Assembly: GCA_964582225.1 (NCBI GenBank)
Contig: CAZORA010000001.1
Location: forward strand, 152,353-216,352
From: Dokdonella_A sp964582225
Lineage (GTDB): Bacteria > Pseudomonadota > Gammaproteobacteria > Xanthomonadales > Rhodanobacteraceae
Reading direction: 5' to 3'
Length of the DNA: 64,000 bases
Shown here: positions 56,556 to 64,000 of the stretch, piece after piece
Layout of the letters: every line of letters begins with the position of its first letter
How positions within the stretch are numbered: the stretch's first letter is position 1
The notes under the pieces: model-generated
Told to the model about the DNA's origin: nothing
The model's database searches: none
Seen by the model: only the letters and a program-made list of their open reading frames with translations
Position numbers and translations under genes: made by a program

Positions 56556-58409
56556 ATGAGTGGAGCTGCAGCCCCGATCCTTCCCACACCTCTGTCCAAC
56601 GAGCACGGCGCGCTGCTGTCGCGGCTGGTGCACGGACTGGACAGCAGCGGACTGTGGTGGATTTCCGGCTATGCGGCCGGGCTTGCCCAGGCGCACGCGA
56701 CGCCCCAGCTGGAAGTGGTGCCGGGAGGGAGCGCCGCGGTCGGCGTCGCGCAGGGCCAACGCAAACTCAGCGTGCTGTACGGCAGCCAGACGGGCAACGC
56801 CAGGCGCGAGGCGGAAAAGATCGCCGCAGCCGTGGAGGCCGCCGGGTCGGTGGTCCGGTTGGCGCGCCTGGACAGCTACCCGCTGCGTGAGCTGGCCGAT
56901 GAGAAACTTCTGTATCTGGTCATCAGCACCCAGGGCGAGGGCGATCCTCCAGACGACTCGATCGGCTTTGCCGAGTTCTTGTTTGGCCGGCGCGCGCCGA
57001 GGCTCGCCGGGCTCCAGTATGCGGTGCTGGGCCTCGGCGATTCGAGCTACGTAAACTTCTGCGGCACGGCGAAAAAGATCGACGCCCGCCTGGCGGAACT
57101 TGGCGCCGTGCGGGTTCTCGACCCCGGCTTCACCGACCTCGACATCGAGGCCGTCGCCGGACCTTGGCGGGAGCGCGCACTCGACAAGAGCCGCGAGCTG
57201 CTCGAGCGCGCCGATCCCGCCACCGCGGCGCCGCTCGCCACGGTCACCCCGCTGCGCCCGGTTCCCAGCTGGGGACTCGAGAATCCCTATCCGGCCGAGG
57301 TCTTCGTCAATCAGCGCATTAGCGGCCGGGAGTACAAGGCGGCTGGCTTTCGCGTCTATGGCGCGCAAGACAAGGACGTACGCCACATCGAGCTGTCGCT
57401 CGAGGGCAGCGGCCTGAGTTATGAGCCGGGCGACGCCCTGGGCATTCAGCACCGCAATCCACCGGCGCTGATCGACTGGACACTGCAAGCAACCGGCCTC
57501 GACCGTGACGCCGCGGTGACGCTCGGGGGCAAGACCCTGCCGCTCGCCGAGTGGCTGGCCACCGAGCGCGAGCTGACCCGCCTGTCGCGTCCCTTTCTCG
57601 CGGCACTTGCCGAATGCGCCGGCGACGCCGAACTGAACCACCTGCTCGAACCCGATGCGCCGGGTTTCGCCGCACTGCTCGCCGACCATCAGGTGATCGA
57701 CGCCCTGCGCCGCTGGCCCGCCGAGTGGACACCGGCGACCCTCGTCGCGGCGCTGCGCCCGCAGACCCGGCGCCTGTATTCCATCGCCTCCAGCCGCAAG
57801 CGCGTCGGCGAGGAAGTGCACCTGTGCGTGGACGTCGTGAACTTCGAGGCGCACGGCCACGCCCACCTGGGCGCCGCCAGCGGCTTTCTCGCCGCACTCG
57901 AGGACGGCGCTCGCGTGCCGGTCTATGTCGAGACGAACGAGCGCTTCCGCCTGCCCACCGACCCCAGCCGCGACCTCATCATGATCGGCCCCGGCACCGG
58001 CGTGGCGCCGTTTCGCGCCTTCGTGCAGGAGCGCGCGGAAATCGGCGCCTCCGGCCGCAGCTGGCTGTTCTTCGGCGCCCGCCAATTCAGCAGCGGTTTT
58101 CTCTACCAGACCGAGTGGCAGGACGCCCTGGCCAAGGGCGAGCTGAGTCGCCTGGATCTCGCCTTCTCGCGCGACCAGGCCGAACGGATCCACGTCCAGC
58201 AGCGCCTGCGTGAACAGGGACGCGCGCTCCACGACTGGCTGCAGAACGGCGCCCATCTCTACGTCTGCGGCGCTCTCGCGATGAGCCGCGACGTGCACGC
58301 TGCGCTGCTCGACGTCCTTTGCGAGCACGGCGGCGGCGACGCGGATCGAGCCGTCGAATACCTCTCCACCCTGCAGCGCGAGGGGCGCTATGCGCGGGAC
58401 GTGTACTGA
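56556..58409 (+). CDS. cysJ: Sulfite reductase (NADPH) flavoprotein alpha-component
   Basis: CysJ passes electrons from NADPH through FAD and FMN to the CysI hemoprotein. The N-terminal flavodoxin-like domain has LSVLYGSQTGNARREAEKIA, STQGEGDPPDDS and LGLGDSSYVNFC. The C-terminal FNR-like module has RRLYSIASS (FAD), MIGPGTGVAPFRAFVQERA (NADPH) and a final Tyr after ARDV. ATG 56556, with GGAG nine bases upstream, gives 617 residues; an in-frame ATG at 56508 would add 16. An 8-bp inverted repeat with a 9-nt loop (56446-56470) precedes it. Confidence 0.96.
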   Translation: MSGAAAPILPTPLSNEHGALLSRLVHGLDSSGLWWISGYAAGLAQAHATPQLEVVPGGSAAVGVAQGQRKLSVLYGSQTGNARREAEKIAAAVEAAGSVVRLARLDSYPLRELADEKLLYLVISTQGEGDPPDDSIGFAEFLFGRRAPRLAGLQYAVLGLGDSSYVNFCGTAKKIDARLAELGAVRVLDPGFTDLDIEAVAGPWRERALDKSRELLERADPATAAPLATVTPLRPVPSWGLENPYPAEVFVNQRISGREYKAAGFRVYGAQDKDVRHIELSLEGSGLSYEPGDALGIQHRNPPALIDWTLQATGLDRDAAVTLGGKTLPLAEWLATERELTRLSRPFLAALAECAGDAELNHLLEPDAPGFAALLADHQVIDALRRWPAEWTPATLVAALRPQTRRLYSIASSRKRVGEEVHLCVDVVNFEAHGHAHLGAASGFLAALEDGARVPVYVETNERFRLPTDPSRDLIMIGPGTGVAPFRAFVQERAEIGASGRSWLFFGARQFSSGFLYQTEWQDALAKGELSRLDLAFSRDQAERIHVQQRLREQGRALHDWLQNGAHLYVCGALAMSRDVHAALLDVLCEHGGGDADRAVEYLSTLQREGRYARDVY

Positions 58410-58472
58410 GGGCGGCGCACAGACCAGCGTCGCAGCCGTCCCCGCTGCATTCATCTCCAGGAACTCAAAGCC

Positions 58473-60176
58473 ATGAGCCACCCCTCCGTCGAGGAAATCA
58501 AGATCGCCAGCCGCCATCTGCGCGGCAGGCTGAAGCAGGGTCTGGAGGACGCCACCAGCGGAGCGATTTCCTTCGACGACCAGCGCACGATCAAGTTCCA
58601 CGGCAGCTATATGCAGGACGACCGCGACCTGCGCGACGAACGCCGCCGCCAGAAACTCGAGCCGGCCTTCCAGTTCATGCTGCGCATCCGCGCCCCGGGC
58701 GGGGTCTTCAGCACAGCGCAGTGGCTCGCGCTGGATCAGGTGGCGACTCGTTACGCCAGCCATTCGCTGCGCGTCACCACCCGCCAGACCTTTCAGCTGC
58801 ACGGAATCCTGAAGCGCGAGCTGAAGGCCGCCATGCAGGCGATCTACGCCTCGGGTCTCGATACGATCTCCGCCTGCGGCGACGTCAACCGCAACGTGCT
58901 GGCGGCCAGCAACCCCCTGCTTTCCCACCTGCACGCCGAAGTGCAAGACTGGGCGCAGCGGCTGTCGGCGCACTTCAAACCGAGGACCCAGGCCTATTAC
59001 GAGGTTTGGCAGGATCAATCGGAAGCCGAGCCGATCGAGGAAGAGCCGCTCTACGGCGAGGCCTATCTGCCGCGCAAGTTCAAGATCGCGCTGGCGCTGC
59101 CGCCGCTCAACGACGTCGACGTCTTCGCCAACGACGTCGGCCTGATCGCGATCGTCGACGAGCAGGGTCGACTTGCCGGTTTCAACGTCGCCATCGGCGG
59201 CAGCATGGGCGCGAGTCACGGCATCGCCGCGCACTATCCGCGCCTCGCCAATGTGATTGGCTTCGTCCGTCCCGAGCAGGTACTTGCCATCTGCGAGGCG
59301 GCGGTGACCGTGCAGCGCGACCTCGGCGACCGAGTGGATCGCAAGCACGCCCGCTTCAAGTACACCATCGACGATCACGGCAGCGACCGGATCCAGGCGC
59401 TGATGGAAGAGCGCGCCGGCTTCCGCCTCGAACCTTCGCGCCCCTGGCGCTTCGAGCACAACGGCGACCGCTTCGGCTGGGTGGAAGGCGAAAACGGCCT
59501 CTGGCACCTGACCCTGTCCCTGCCCTCCGGGCGCGTCGCCGATTTCCCTGACGGGCGCTCGCTCCTGAGCGGCATGCGCGAGATCGCGCGCGTCCACGGC
59601 GGCGACTTCCGCCTGACCTGCAATCAGAACCTGATCATCGCCGGCGTCAAACCGGCGGATCGGGCGGCCATCGACGCACTGGTCGCCCGACACGGGCTCG
59701 ATCTCGAGAACCGGGCGCCAAGCGCGCTCGCCCGCAGCGCGGCGTCCTGCGTCGCGCTGCCGACCTGCGGCCTCGCAATGGCCGAGTCGGAGCGCTACCT
59801 GCCTTCGTTCCTGAGGCTCCTCGAGCCGGTCCTCGATCGCCTCGGCTTGCGCGAGGTGCCGATTCTCTTTCGCATGTCGGGCTGTCCGAACGGCTGCTCG
59901 CGCCCTTACCTGGCCGAGATCGCCCTGGTCGGTCGTGCGCCCGGCCGCTACAGCCTGCTGCTCGGCGGCGACCATCGCGGCCAGTGCATGAACACCCTGT
60001 ACCGGGACAACGCCACCGAGGCGGAAATACTCGAAACGATCGAGTCCCTGCTCGCGCGCTTTGCGGTCGAACGCGAAGCCGAGGAGCGCTTCGGCGACTA
60101 CCTGCACCGTGCCGGCCTGGTCGAGGCGCCGCACTGGCCGACCCACAGCAGGGTCGACCCGGCCGAAGGGCGCTGA
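58473..60176 (+). CDS. cysI: Sulfite reductase (NADPH) hemoprotein beta-component
   Basis: CysI reduces sulfite to sulfide with six electrons on a siroheme coupled to a 4Fe-4S cluster. The cluster cysteines are CVALPTCGLAMAESERYLP and MSGCPNGCSRPYLAEI in the C-terminal quarter. RVTTRQTFQLHGILKRELK near residue 107 is the siroheme-binding arginine region. The length is 567 residues. It is 63 nt after cysJ; the siroheme it needs is made by CysG, encoded two genes downstream. Confidence 0.97.
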   Translation: MSHPSVEEIKIASRHLRGRLKQGLEDATSGAISFDDQRTIKFHGSYMQDDRDLRDERRRQKLEPAFQFMLRIRAPGGVFSTAQWLALDQVATRYASHSLRVTTRQTFQLHGILKRELKAAMQAIYASGLDTISACGDVNRNVLAASNPLLSHLHAEVQDWAQRLSAHFKPRTQAYYEVWQDQSEAEPIEEEPLYGEAYLPRKFKIALALPPLNDVDVFANDVGLIAIVDEQGRLAGFNVAIGGSMGASHGIAAHYPRLANVIGFVRPEQVLAICEAAVTVQRDLGDRVDRKHARFKYTIDDHGSDRIQALMEERAGFRLEPSRPWRFEHNGDRFGWVEGENGLWHLTLSLPSGRVADFPDGRSLLSGMREIARVHGGDFRLTCNQNLIIAGVKPADRAAIDALVARHGLDLENRAPSALARSAASCVALPTCGLAMAESERYLPSFLRLLEPVLDRLGLREVPILFRMSGCPNGCSRPYLAEIALVGRAPGRYSLLLGGDHRGQCMNTLYRDNATEAEILETIESLLARFAVEREAEERFGDYLHRAGLVEAPHWPTHSRVDPAEGR

Positions 60177-60238
60177 AGACGCCGCCCCGAAACCGCTTCT
60201 CTCCTCGACGCAACTGCAACCGCCCACTGGAGTCGCCC

Positions 60239-60976
60239 ATGCTGGACCAGCACGGCAGCATCGAAACCGCCCAGCCGCAACCCGAACGGGTGGAGCACGT
60301 CGCCGCACTCAGCGCGCTGCTCGAGTCCAGCTCGGCGCAGGCGCGCATCGAGTGGTGCCTCGAGCATCTCGAAGGCCGGCCGGTGCTGTCGTCGAGCTTC
60401 GGCGCGCAGTCGGCGGTGGCCCTGCATCTGCTCAGCAGCCGTTTGCCGGACATCCCCGTCATCCTGATCGATACGGGCTATCTGTTCGCCGAGACCTACC
60501 GCTTCGTCGACCTGCTGAGCGAGCGCCTGCGACTCAACCTCAAGGTCTACCGCCCGCAGCTCGGCGCGGCCTGGATGGAAGCGCGCCACGGCCACCTCTG
60601 GGAAAAGGGCCTGGAGGGCATCGAGCGCTACAACGCCCTGCACAAGGTCGAGCCGATGCGCCGCGCGCTGGACGAGCTGCAGGCGGGGCTCTGGTTCACC
60701 GGCCTGCGCCGCTGCCAGTCGGAAAGCCGCGCGCGCACGCCCATCCTGCAGCGCTGCGGCAGGCGCTGGAAGATCAGCCCGATCGCCGACTGGAGCGATC
60801 GCGACGTCTGGATCTATCTGCAGCGCCACGAGCTGCCCTACCACCCGTTGTGGGAGCAGGGCTACGTGTCGATCGGCGACGTCCACACCAGCCGCCCGCT
60901 GCGGCCCGGCATGCGCGCGGAAGACACCCGGTTCTTCGGTATCAAGCGCGAATGCGGTCTACACGAGAAGCTGTGA
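60239..60976 (+). CDS. cysH: Phosphoadenosine phosphosulfate reductase
   Basis: CysH reduces PAPS to sulfite with thioredoxin. The PP-motif region SSSFGAQSAVALHLL is near residue 52, and FTGLRRCQSESRART is the substrate loop. The catalytic Cys is in the C-terminal KRECGLHEKL. The two Cys-Cys pairs that hold the iron-sulfur cluster of APS reductases are missing, so PAPS is the likely substrate. The length is 245 residues. It overlaps cysG by 4 nt (GTGA). Confidence 0.94.
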   Translation: MLDQHGSIETAQPQPERVEHVAALSALLESSSAQARIEWCLEHLEGRPVLSSSFGAQSAVALHLLSSRLPDIPVILIDTGYLFAETYRFVDLLSERLRLNLKVYRPQLGAAWMEARHGHLWEKGLEGIERYNALHKVEPMRRALDELQAGLWFTGLRRCQSESRARTPILQRCGRRWKISPIADWSDRDVWIYLQRHELPYHPLWEQGYVSIGDVHTSRPLRPGMRAEDTRFFGIKRECGLHEKL

Positions 60977-62433
60977 GCATCCGCGACGAAATCCCCCTGT
61001 TTCCGCTCTTCGCCGATCTGCGCGCGCGTGCCGTGCTGGTCGTGGGCGGCGGCGCGGTGGCCACGCGCAAGGCCCGCGCGCTGCTGCGCGCGGGCGCCTG
61101 GGTGCGCGTCGGCGCACCCGAGCTCGAAGCCGAGCTTCACGCGCTCGCCGAACGCAGCGAGCTCTGCTGGAGCCGAGGCCGCTTCGAAGCCGAGTGGCTG
61201 GACCAGCCGCTGCGCGGCCAGCTCGTCTGCCTGGTCGTCGCGGCCACCGACGATTCGGCGATCAACCAGGCCGTGAGCGAAGCCGCCACAGCGCGGCGAC
61301 TGTTCGTCAACGTGGTCGACGATGCCCGCCGCTCGAGTGTCCAACTGCCCGCCGTGGTCGAGCGCGGCCCGCTGCAGATCGCCATTTCGAGCGGCGGCCA
61401 CGCGCCCATGCTGGCGCGCCATCTGCGCCGCCGGCTGGAGGAACGCCTCGACTCGAGCTGGACCGAACTCGCGCGGCTGCTGGCGCGGCAGCGTGGGACG
61501 ATCCGCGCGCGCCTCGTCGACCCCGCCGCCCGCCGCGCCTTCTTCGATCGCCTCCTGGCCGGGCCGCTGCGCAGCCTGCTACGGTGCAGGCGGCACAAGG
61601 CGGCCGAAGCGCTACTGCTGCAGCAGCTCGACGCGGCGCCTGCGCGCAGGCAGGGCTCGGTCAGCCTGGTCGGCGCCGGCAGCGGCGACCCCGGACTCCT
61701 CACGCTGAACGCCCTGCGCGCGCTGAATCAGGCCGACGTGATTCTCCACGACCGCCTGGTCAGCGCCGAAGTGCTGTCTCTGGCCCGGCGCGACGCGCAG
61801 CGGATCGAGGTCGGCAAGTCGGCGCAGGGGTCGAGCACCAGCCAGGACCGGATCCACGAGCTGATGCTGGAGCACGCCCGCGCCGGCCGCCACGTCGTGC
61901 GCCTCAAGGGCGGTGACGCCTTCATCTTCGGCCGCGGCGGGGAAGAGCTCGAGTTCCTGCGCGCCCACGCCGTTTCCTTCGAGGTCGTGCCCGGGATCAC
62001 CGCGGCGCTCGCCTGCGCCGCCTACGCTGGTATCCCCCTCACCCACCGCGAGCACGCGCAGGAGCTGCGCCTGATCACTGCCCACACCCGCGACGCGCTG
62101 GAGGAGCTCGACTGGCTCGCTCTCGCCCGCCCGCGTCAGACTCTGGTCTTTTATATGGGAGTCGCCAGCCATCGCCGGGTGCGCCAGCGCCTGCTCGCCA
62201 ACGGGCTCGCCGCGGCGACACCGGTGGCCCTGGTCGAAAACGGCTCCCGGCCCGAACAGCGCGTGCTGCGCGGCACGCTGGATCAGCTCGACGAGCTGGT
62301 GCGCGCCCACGCCCTGCAGGCTCCCGCCCTGCTCATCATCGGCGAAGTCGCCGCCCTCGCCGACCAGCTCCACTGGTTCGGCCAGTCGCCGCTGCGTCTC
62401 GAGGCGTGCCGGGCGCAGGCCGCGGCGGCCTGA
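60973..62433 (+). CDS. cysG: Siroheme synthase (multifunctional CysG)
   Basis: CysG makes siroheme from uroporphyrinogen III. The N-terminal ~210 residues are the dehydrogenase/ferrochelatase module (AVLVVGGGAVATRKARALL, VNVVDDARRSSVQLPAVV). From about residue 217 the SAM-dependent methyltransferase module follows: VSLVGAGSGDPGLLTLNALR, VGKSAQGSSTSQDRI, RLKGGDAFIFGRGGEE and VPGITAALACAAYAGIPLTH. The start is the GTG at 60973 that overlaps the cysH stop. The length is 486 residues. Confidence 0.96.
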   Translation: MSIRDEIPLFPLFADLRARAVLVVGGGAVATRKARALLRAGAWVRVGAPELEAELHALAERSELCWSRGRFEAEWLDQPLRGQLVCLVVAATDDSAINQAVSEAATARRLFVNVVDDARRSSVQLPAVVERGPLQIAISSGGHAPMLARHLRRRLEERLDSSWTELARLLARQRGTIRARLVDPAARRAFFDRLLAGPLRSLLRCRRHKAAEALLLQQLDAAPARRQGSVSLVGAGSGDPGLLTLNALRALNQADVILHDRLVSAEVLSLARRDAQRIEVGKSAQGSSTSQDRIHELMLEHARAGRHVVRLKGGDAFIFGRGGEELEFLRAHAVSFEVVPGITAALACAAYAGIPLTHREHAQELRLITAHTRDALEELDWLALARPRQTLVFYMGVASHRRVRQRLLANGLAAATPVALVENGSRPEQRVLRGTLDQLDELVRAHALQAPALLIIGEVAALADQLHWFGQSPLRLEACRAQAAAA

Positions 62434-62564
62434 AGCCCGGCGCTGCCCAAGGAACCACTGAAGCCGCGGTGACCGGCGATCCCTGCGCGGCGACCGCCAC
62501 CACGCCGGGCTCCGCCGGCGCGAGAGCAGCCAGCCGGCAGTCGGCCGCTGCGAAAGTTTTCCAT

Positions 62565-62604
62565 CGAGGCGGAGCGGGCGCCGTCAATCGCCCGCTCCGC
62601 CTCG
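62565..62604. terminator. Perfect 15-16 bp stem-loop between convergent genes
   Basis: GAGGCGGAGCGGGCG at 62566-62580 pairs perfectly with its complement at 62589-62603 around an 8-nt loop; one more C-G pair extends it to 62565 and 62604. It lies between the 3' ends of cysG and the beta-helix gene. There is no U-run on either side, so it is probably a bidirectional stability or termination hairpin. Confidence 0.7.
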
Positions 62605-62650
62605 GTGCCGCGCCCACGGCGCCGAACCCGTCAGAGTCGAACCGCTCTCG

Positions 62651-63985
62651 TCAGTCGAAGCCGTCCGCGAAAATGACGTCCGACACCGGCGGCGGCTGCA
62701 GCTCGAACGCGCCGATATCCGGCGCCCCGCCCCATTCGCGCAGATAAGGATCGCCACGCTGATCGGATAGCAGACCGTCCGGGTTGCTGCCCTGGTCGAT
62801 GGCAGGACTCGCCGCCGACAGCGCATGAGTCCAAGTCCTGCCGCCGTTGTCCGCCAGCGGCAGCAGCAGCGGGTCGCCCACCGCGGTATCCCCCGGCAGC
62901 GTGATCAAGGGGTCGACGTTCATCACCATGTTGTGGTCGCCGCTGAGAGTCAACGGGCCGGACAGGAACGGATTGGGGCTCAGATCCGCGCCGGAGGCGG
63001 CGGAGTTGTTCACCACCAGGCTACTCACGCTCTGGTTGATGACGCCGGCTATCGCGCTCAGACTGACGCCTCCACCCTGGGTTCCGGCCGAATTGAAAGC
63101 GACGGTGGAGTTCCGAATCATGACGCCACCGGTCAGTGCGGCTACACCGCCGCCCGCCGAGTAGGCAGCACCGCCCGCCACGTGCTCGACCCGGTTGCCG
63201 GAAACCGTCGAGCTGGCCAGCGTGATGGCGTACTCGGGGTCGTCTCCCATGCTGCCCAGACCGCCGCCCTGGATCCTCGCATCCGGTCCGTAAGCAGCGG
63301 CGCGATTGTCGCGCACCGTGCTGTACTTGGCACTGACCTTGCCAAGACTGCTGACTCCGCCGCCCAAGATGAAGCAGTGATCGCAGGACGACGTGGCCTG
63401 ATTGCCGCTGATCGTGCTGTGCACCAAGAGAACGTCAGAATCGTTGGGGTTGTCACCCCAATCGCCAGCGTGCAGCCCGCCGCCGTAGCTCCAAAGCTGA
63501 TCCGAGTGCGCCAGGTTTCCGCTGACCACGCTGTCAAGCGAAAGCAGCGTGCCGTTCGCGTGCGCGCCGCCGCCGTAAGCGATGGACTCGGTGGACTCGA
63601 CGCGGTTGCCGGTCAGCGAGGTCTCGGCGAGGGTGATGTCGCGCTTGGAGGCAATCCCGCCACCGCGTGCCAACCCCTCGACGCTACTCGCCTCGTTGTC
63701 GGTAATGTCAGTTCCCGAAAAGTACAGCAGGCCCTTCCCGAAGACGCCCCCACCGAAACTCTTGCCGCCAGTCGCCTGAGCCAAGTTGGTGCCGACGGTG
63801 CTGTCGTAGATGTCGGCGTCGCCCTGAACATAGATGCCGCCCCCGTACGCACCGTCGCCATCGTTCCCGTAAACGCCGCTTGAAACGGATTTGTTGCCGG
63901 TGACGATGCTATCTTCCAGATGGAGGTTGCCCAGTACGTCGAGCCCCCCAAGTTCCGCAGCTAATCCCGTAAGTACTTGATCCGC
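62651..63985 (-). CDS. Right-handed beta-helix protein, C-terminal part, with choice-of-anchor Q-like domain; frame interrupted upstream
   Basis: About 445 residues of repeated Ser/Thr-x-Ser-Gly-Asn and GGG turns (STVSGNRVEHVAGG, STISGNQATSS) indicate a secreted parallel beta-helix. The C-terminal ADNGGRTWTHALSAASPAID, then a Q/G-rich stretch and GGAPDIGAFELQ, match the choice-of-anchor Q domain of surface proteins. The last residues are DVIFADGFD. Going upstream, the frame meets a stop at 63986-63988, with no ATG start after it. Beta-helix-like sequence seems to continue in another frame near 63960, where a single-base difference would restore it. The gene is therefore partial at the window edge, and either frameshifted or affected by a sequence error. 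Confidence 0.75.
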   Translation of the reverse strand, partial: ADQVLTGLAAELGGLDVLGNLHLEDSIVTGNKSVSSGVYGNDGDGAYGGGIYVQGDADIYDSTVGTNLAQATGGKSFGGGVFGKGLLYFSGTDITDNEASSVEGLARGGGIASKRDITLAETSLTGNRVESTESIAYGGGAHANGTLLSLDSVVSGNLAHSDQLWSYGGGLHAGDWGDNPNDSDVLLVHSTISGNQATSSCDHCFILGGGVSSLGKVSAKYSTVRDNRAAAYGPDARIQGGGLGSMGDDPEYAITLASSTVSGNRVEHVAGGAAYSAGGGVAALTGGVMIRNSTVAFNSAGTQGGGVSLSAIAGVINQSVSSLVVNNSAASGADLSPNPFLSGPLTLSGDHNMVMNVDPLITLPGDTAVGDPLLLPLADNGGRTWTHALSAASPAIDQGSNPDGLLSDQRGDPYLREWGGAPDIGAFELQPPPVSDVIFADGFD

Positions 63986-64000
63986 CTATGCTCGAAGTGG

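Noticed and set aside
56472..60308. A 1278-codon open frame antisense to cysJ and cysI
   Set aside because: cysJ and cysI have complete catalytic motifs; the reverse frame is an antisense shadow without domains or ribosome-binding site.

Overview
The window is GC-rich DNA from a gammaproteobacterium, most likely of the Lysobacterales (Xanthomonadales). The evidence is the complete dcw cell-wall/division cluster, type-A RNase P RNA, MetJ, LpoA/YraN/DolP, a MurE with the meso-diaminopimelate motif, a metX-metB-hom operon behind a SAM-I riboswitch, and a dcw cluster that has no murD. Nearly all of it is chromosomal housekeeping sequence. I see no prophage, insertion sequence, CRISPR array or tRNA gene.

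Layout. 1-5.8 kb: the end of a GtrB-type glycosyltransferase, then ribD-ribE-ribB, nrdR and glyA on the minus strand. 5.9-12.6 kb: coaE, mutT, secA, an M23 peptidase, a DciA-like protein and lpxC. 12.9-28.4 kb: the dcw cluster, transcribed leftward as mraZ-rsmH-ftsL-ftsI-murE-murF-mraY-ftsW-murG-murC-ddlB-ftsQ-ftsA-ftsZ. It has a recognisable mraZ promoter and MraZ boxes, and almost every gene pair overlaps by 1-11 nt. 28.4-33.9 kb: a gene-poor kilobase with a small repeat element, rnpB, a small membrane protein, rsmI, and then lpoA-yraN-dolP on the plus strand. 34-40 kb: pgpA-thiL-nusB-ribH (the other half of the usual riboflavin cluster) and hom-metB-metX, led by a SAM-I riboswitch. 40.2-48.4 kb: prfC, an ECF sigma/anti-sigma pair, an M48 protease, LemA, a serine beta-lactamase-like hydrolase and a TonB-domain protein. 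48.9-51.3 kb: an unusual MetJ and the glycine-cleavage genes gcvH and gcvT. 51.3-56.3 kb: nfeD-qmcA, the ABC-F ATPase uup, a DUF6941-like protein and dusA. 56.5-62.4 kb: the assimilatory sulfate-reduction operon cysJ-cysI-cysH-cysG. 62.6 kb to the end: part of a secreted beta-helix protein whose frame is interrupted near the window edge.

The most striking observation is the MetJ homologue at 48932-49414. An almost complete ribbon-helix-helix Met repressor domain, with its DNA- and SAM-binding residues retained, is fused in frame to an 82-residue Lys/Ala/Pro histone-H1-like tail that replaces the MetJ C-terminal helix. The same window holds a SAM-I riboswitch in front of metX whose expression platform hides the metX ribosome-binding site, and two tandem Met-box-like octamers just upstream of the metX promoter. 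Methionine synthesis may therefore be controlled by two SAM sensors, one RNA and one a chromatin-like repressor. Other points worth checking are the missing murD (which fits the MurD2/MurL pathway of Xanthomonas), a perfect palindrome that fills the mraZ promoter spacer, the split riboflavin cluster, and a possible C-terminal IFADGF signature on the beta-helix protein.
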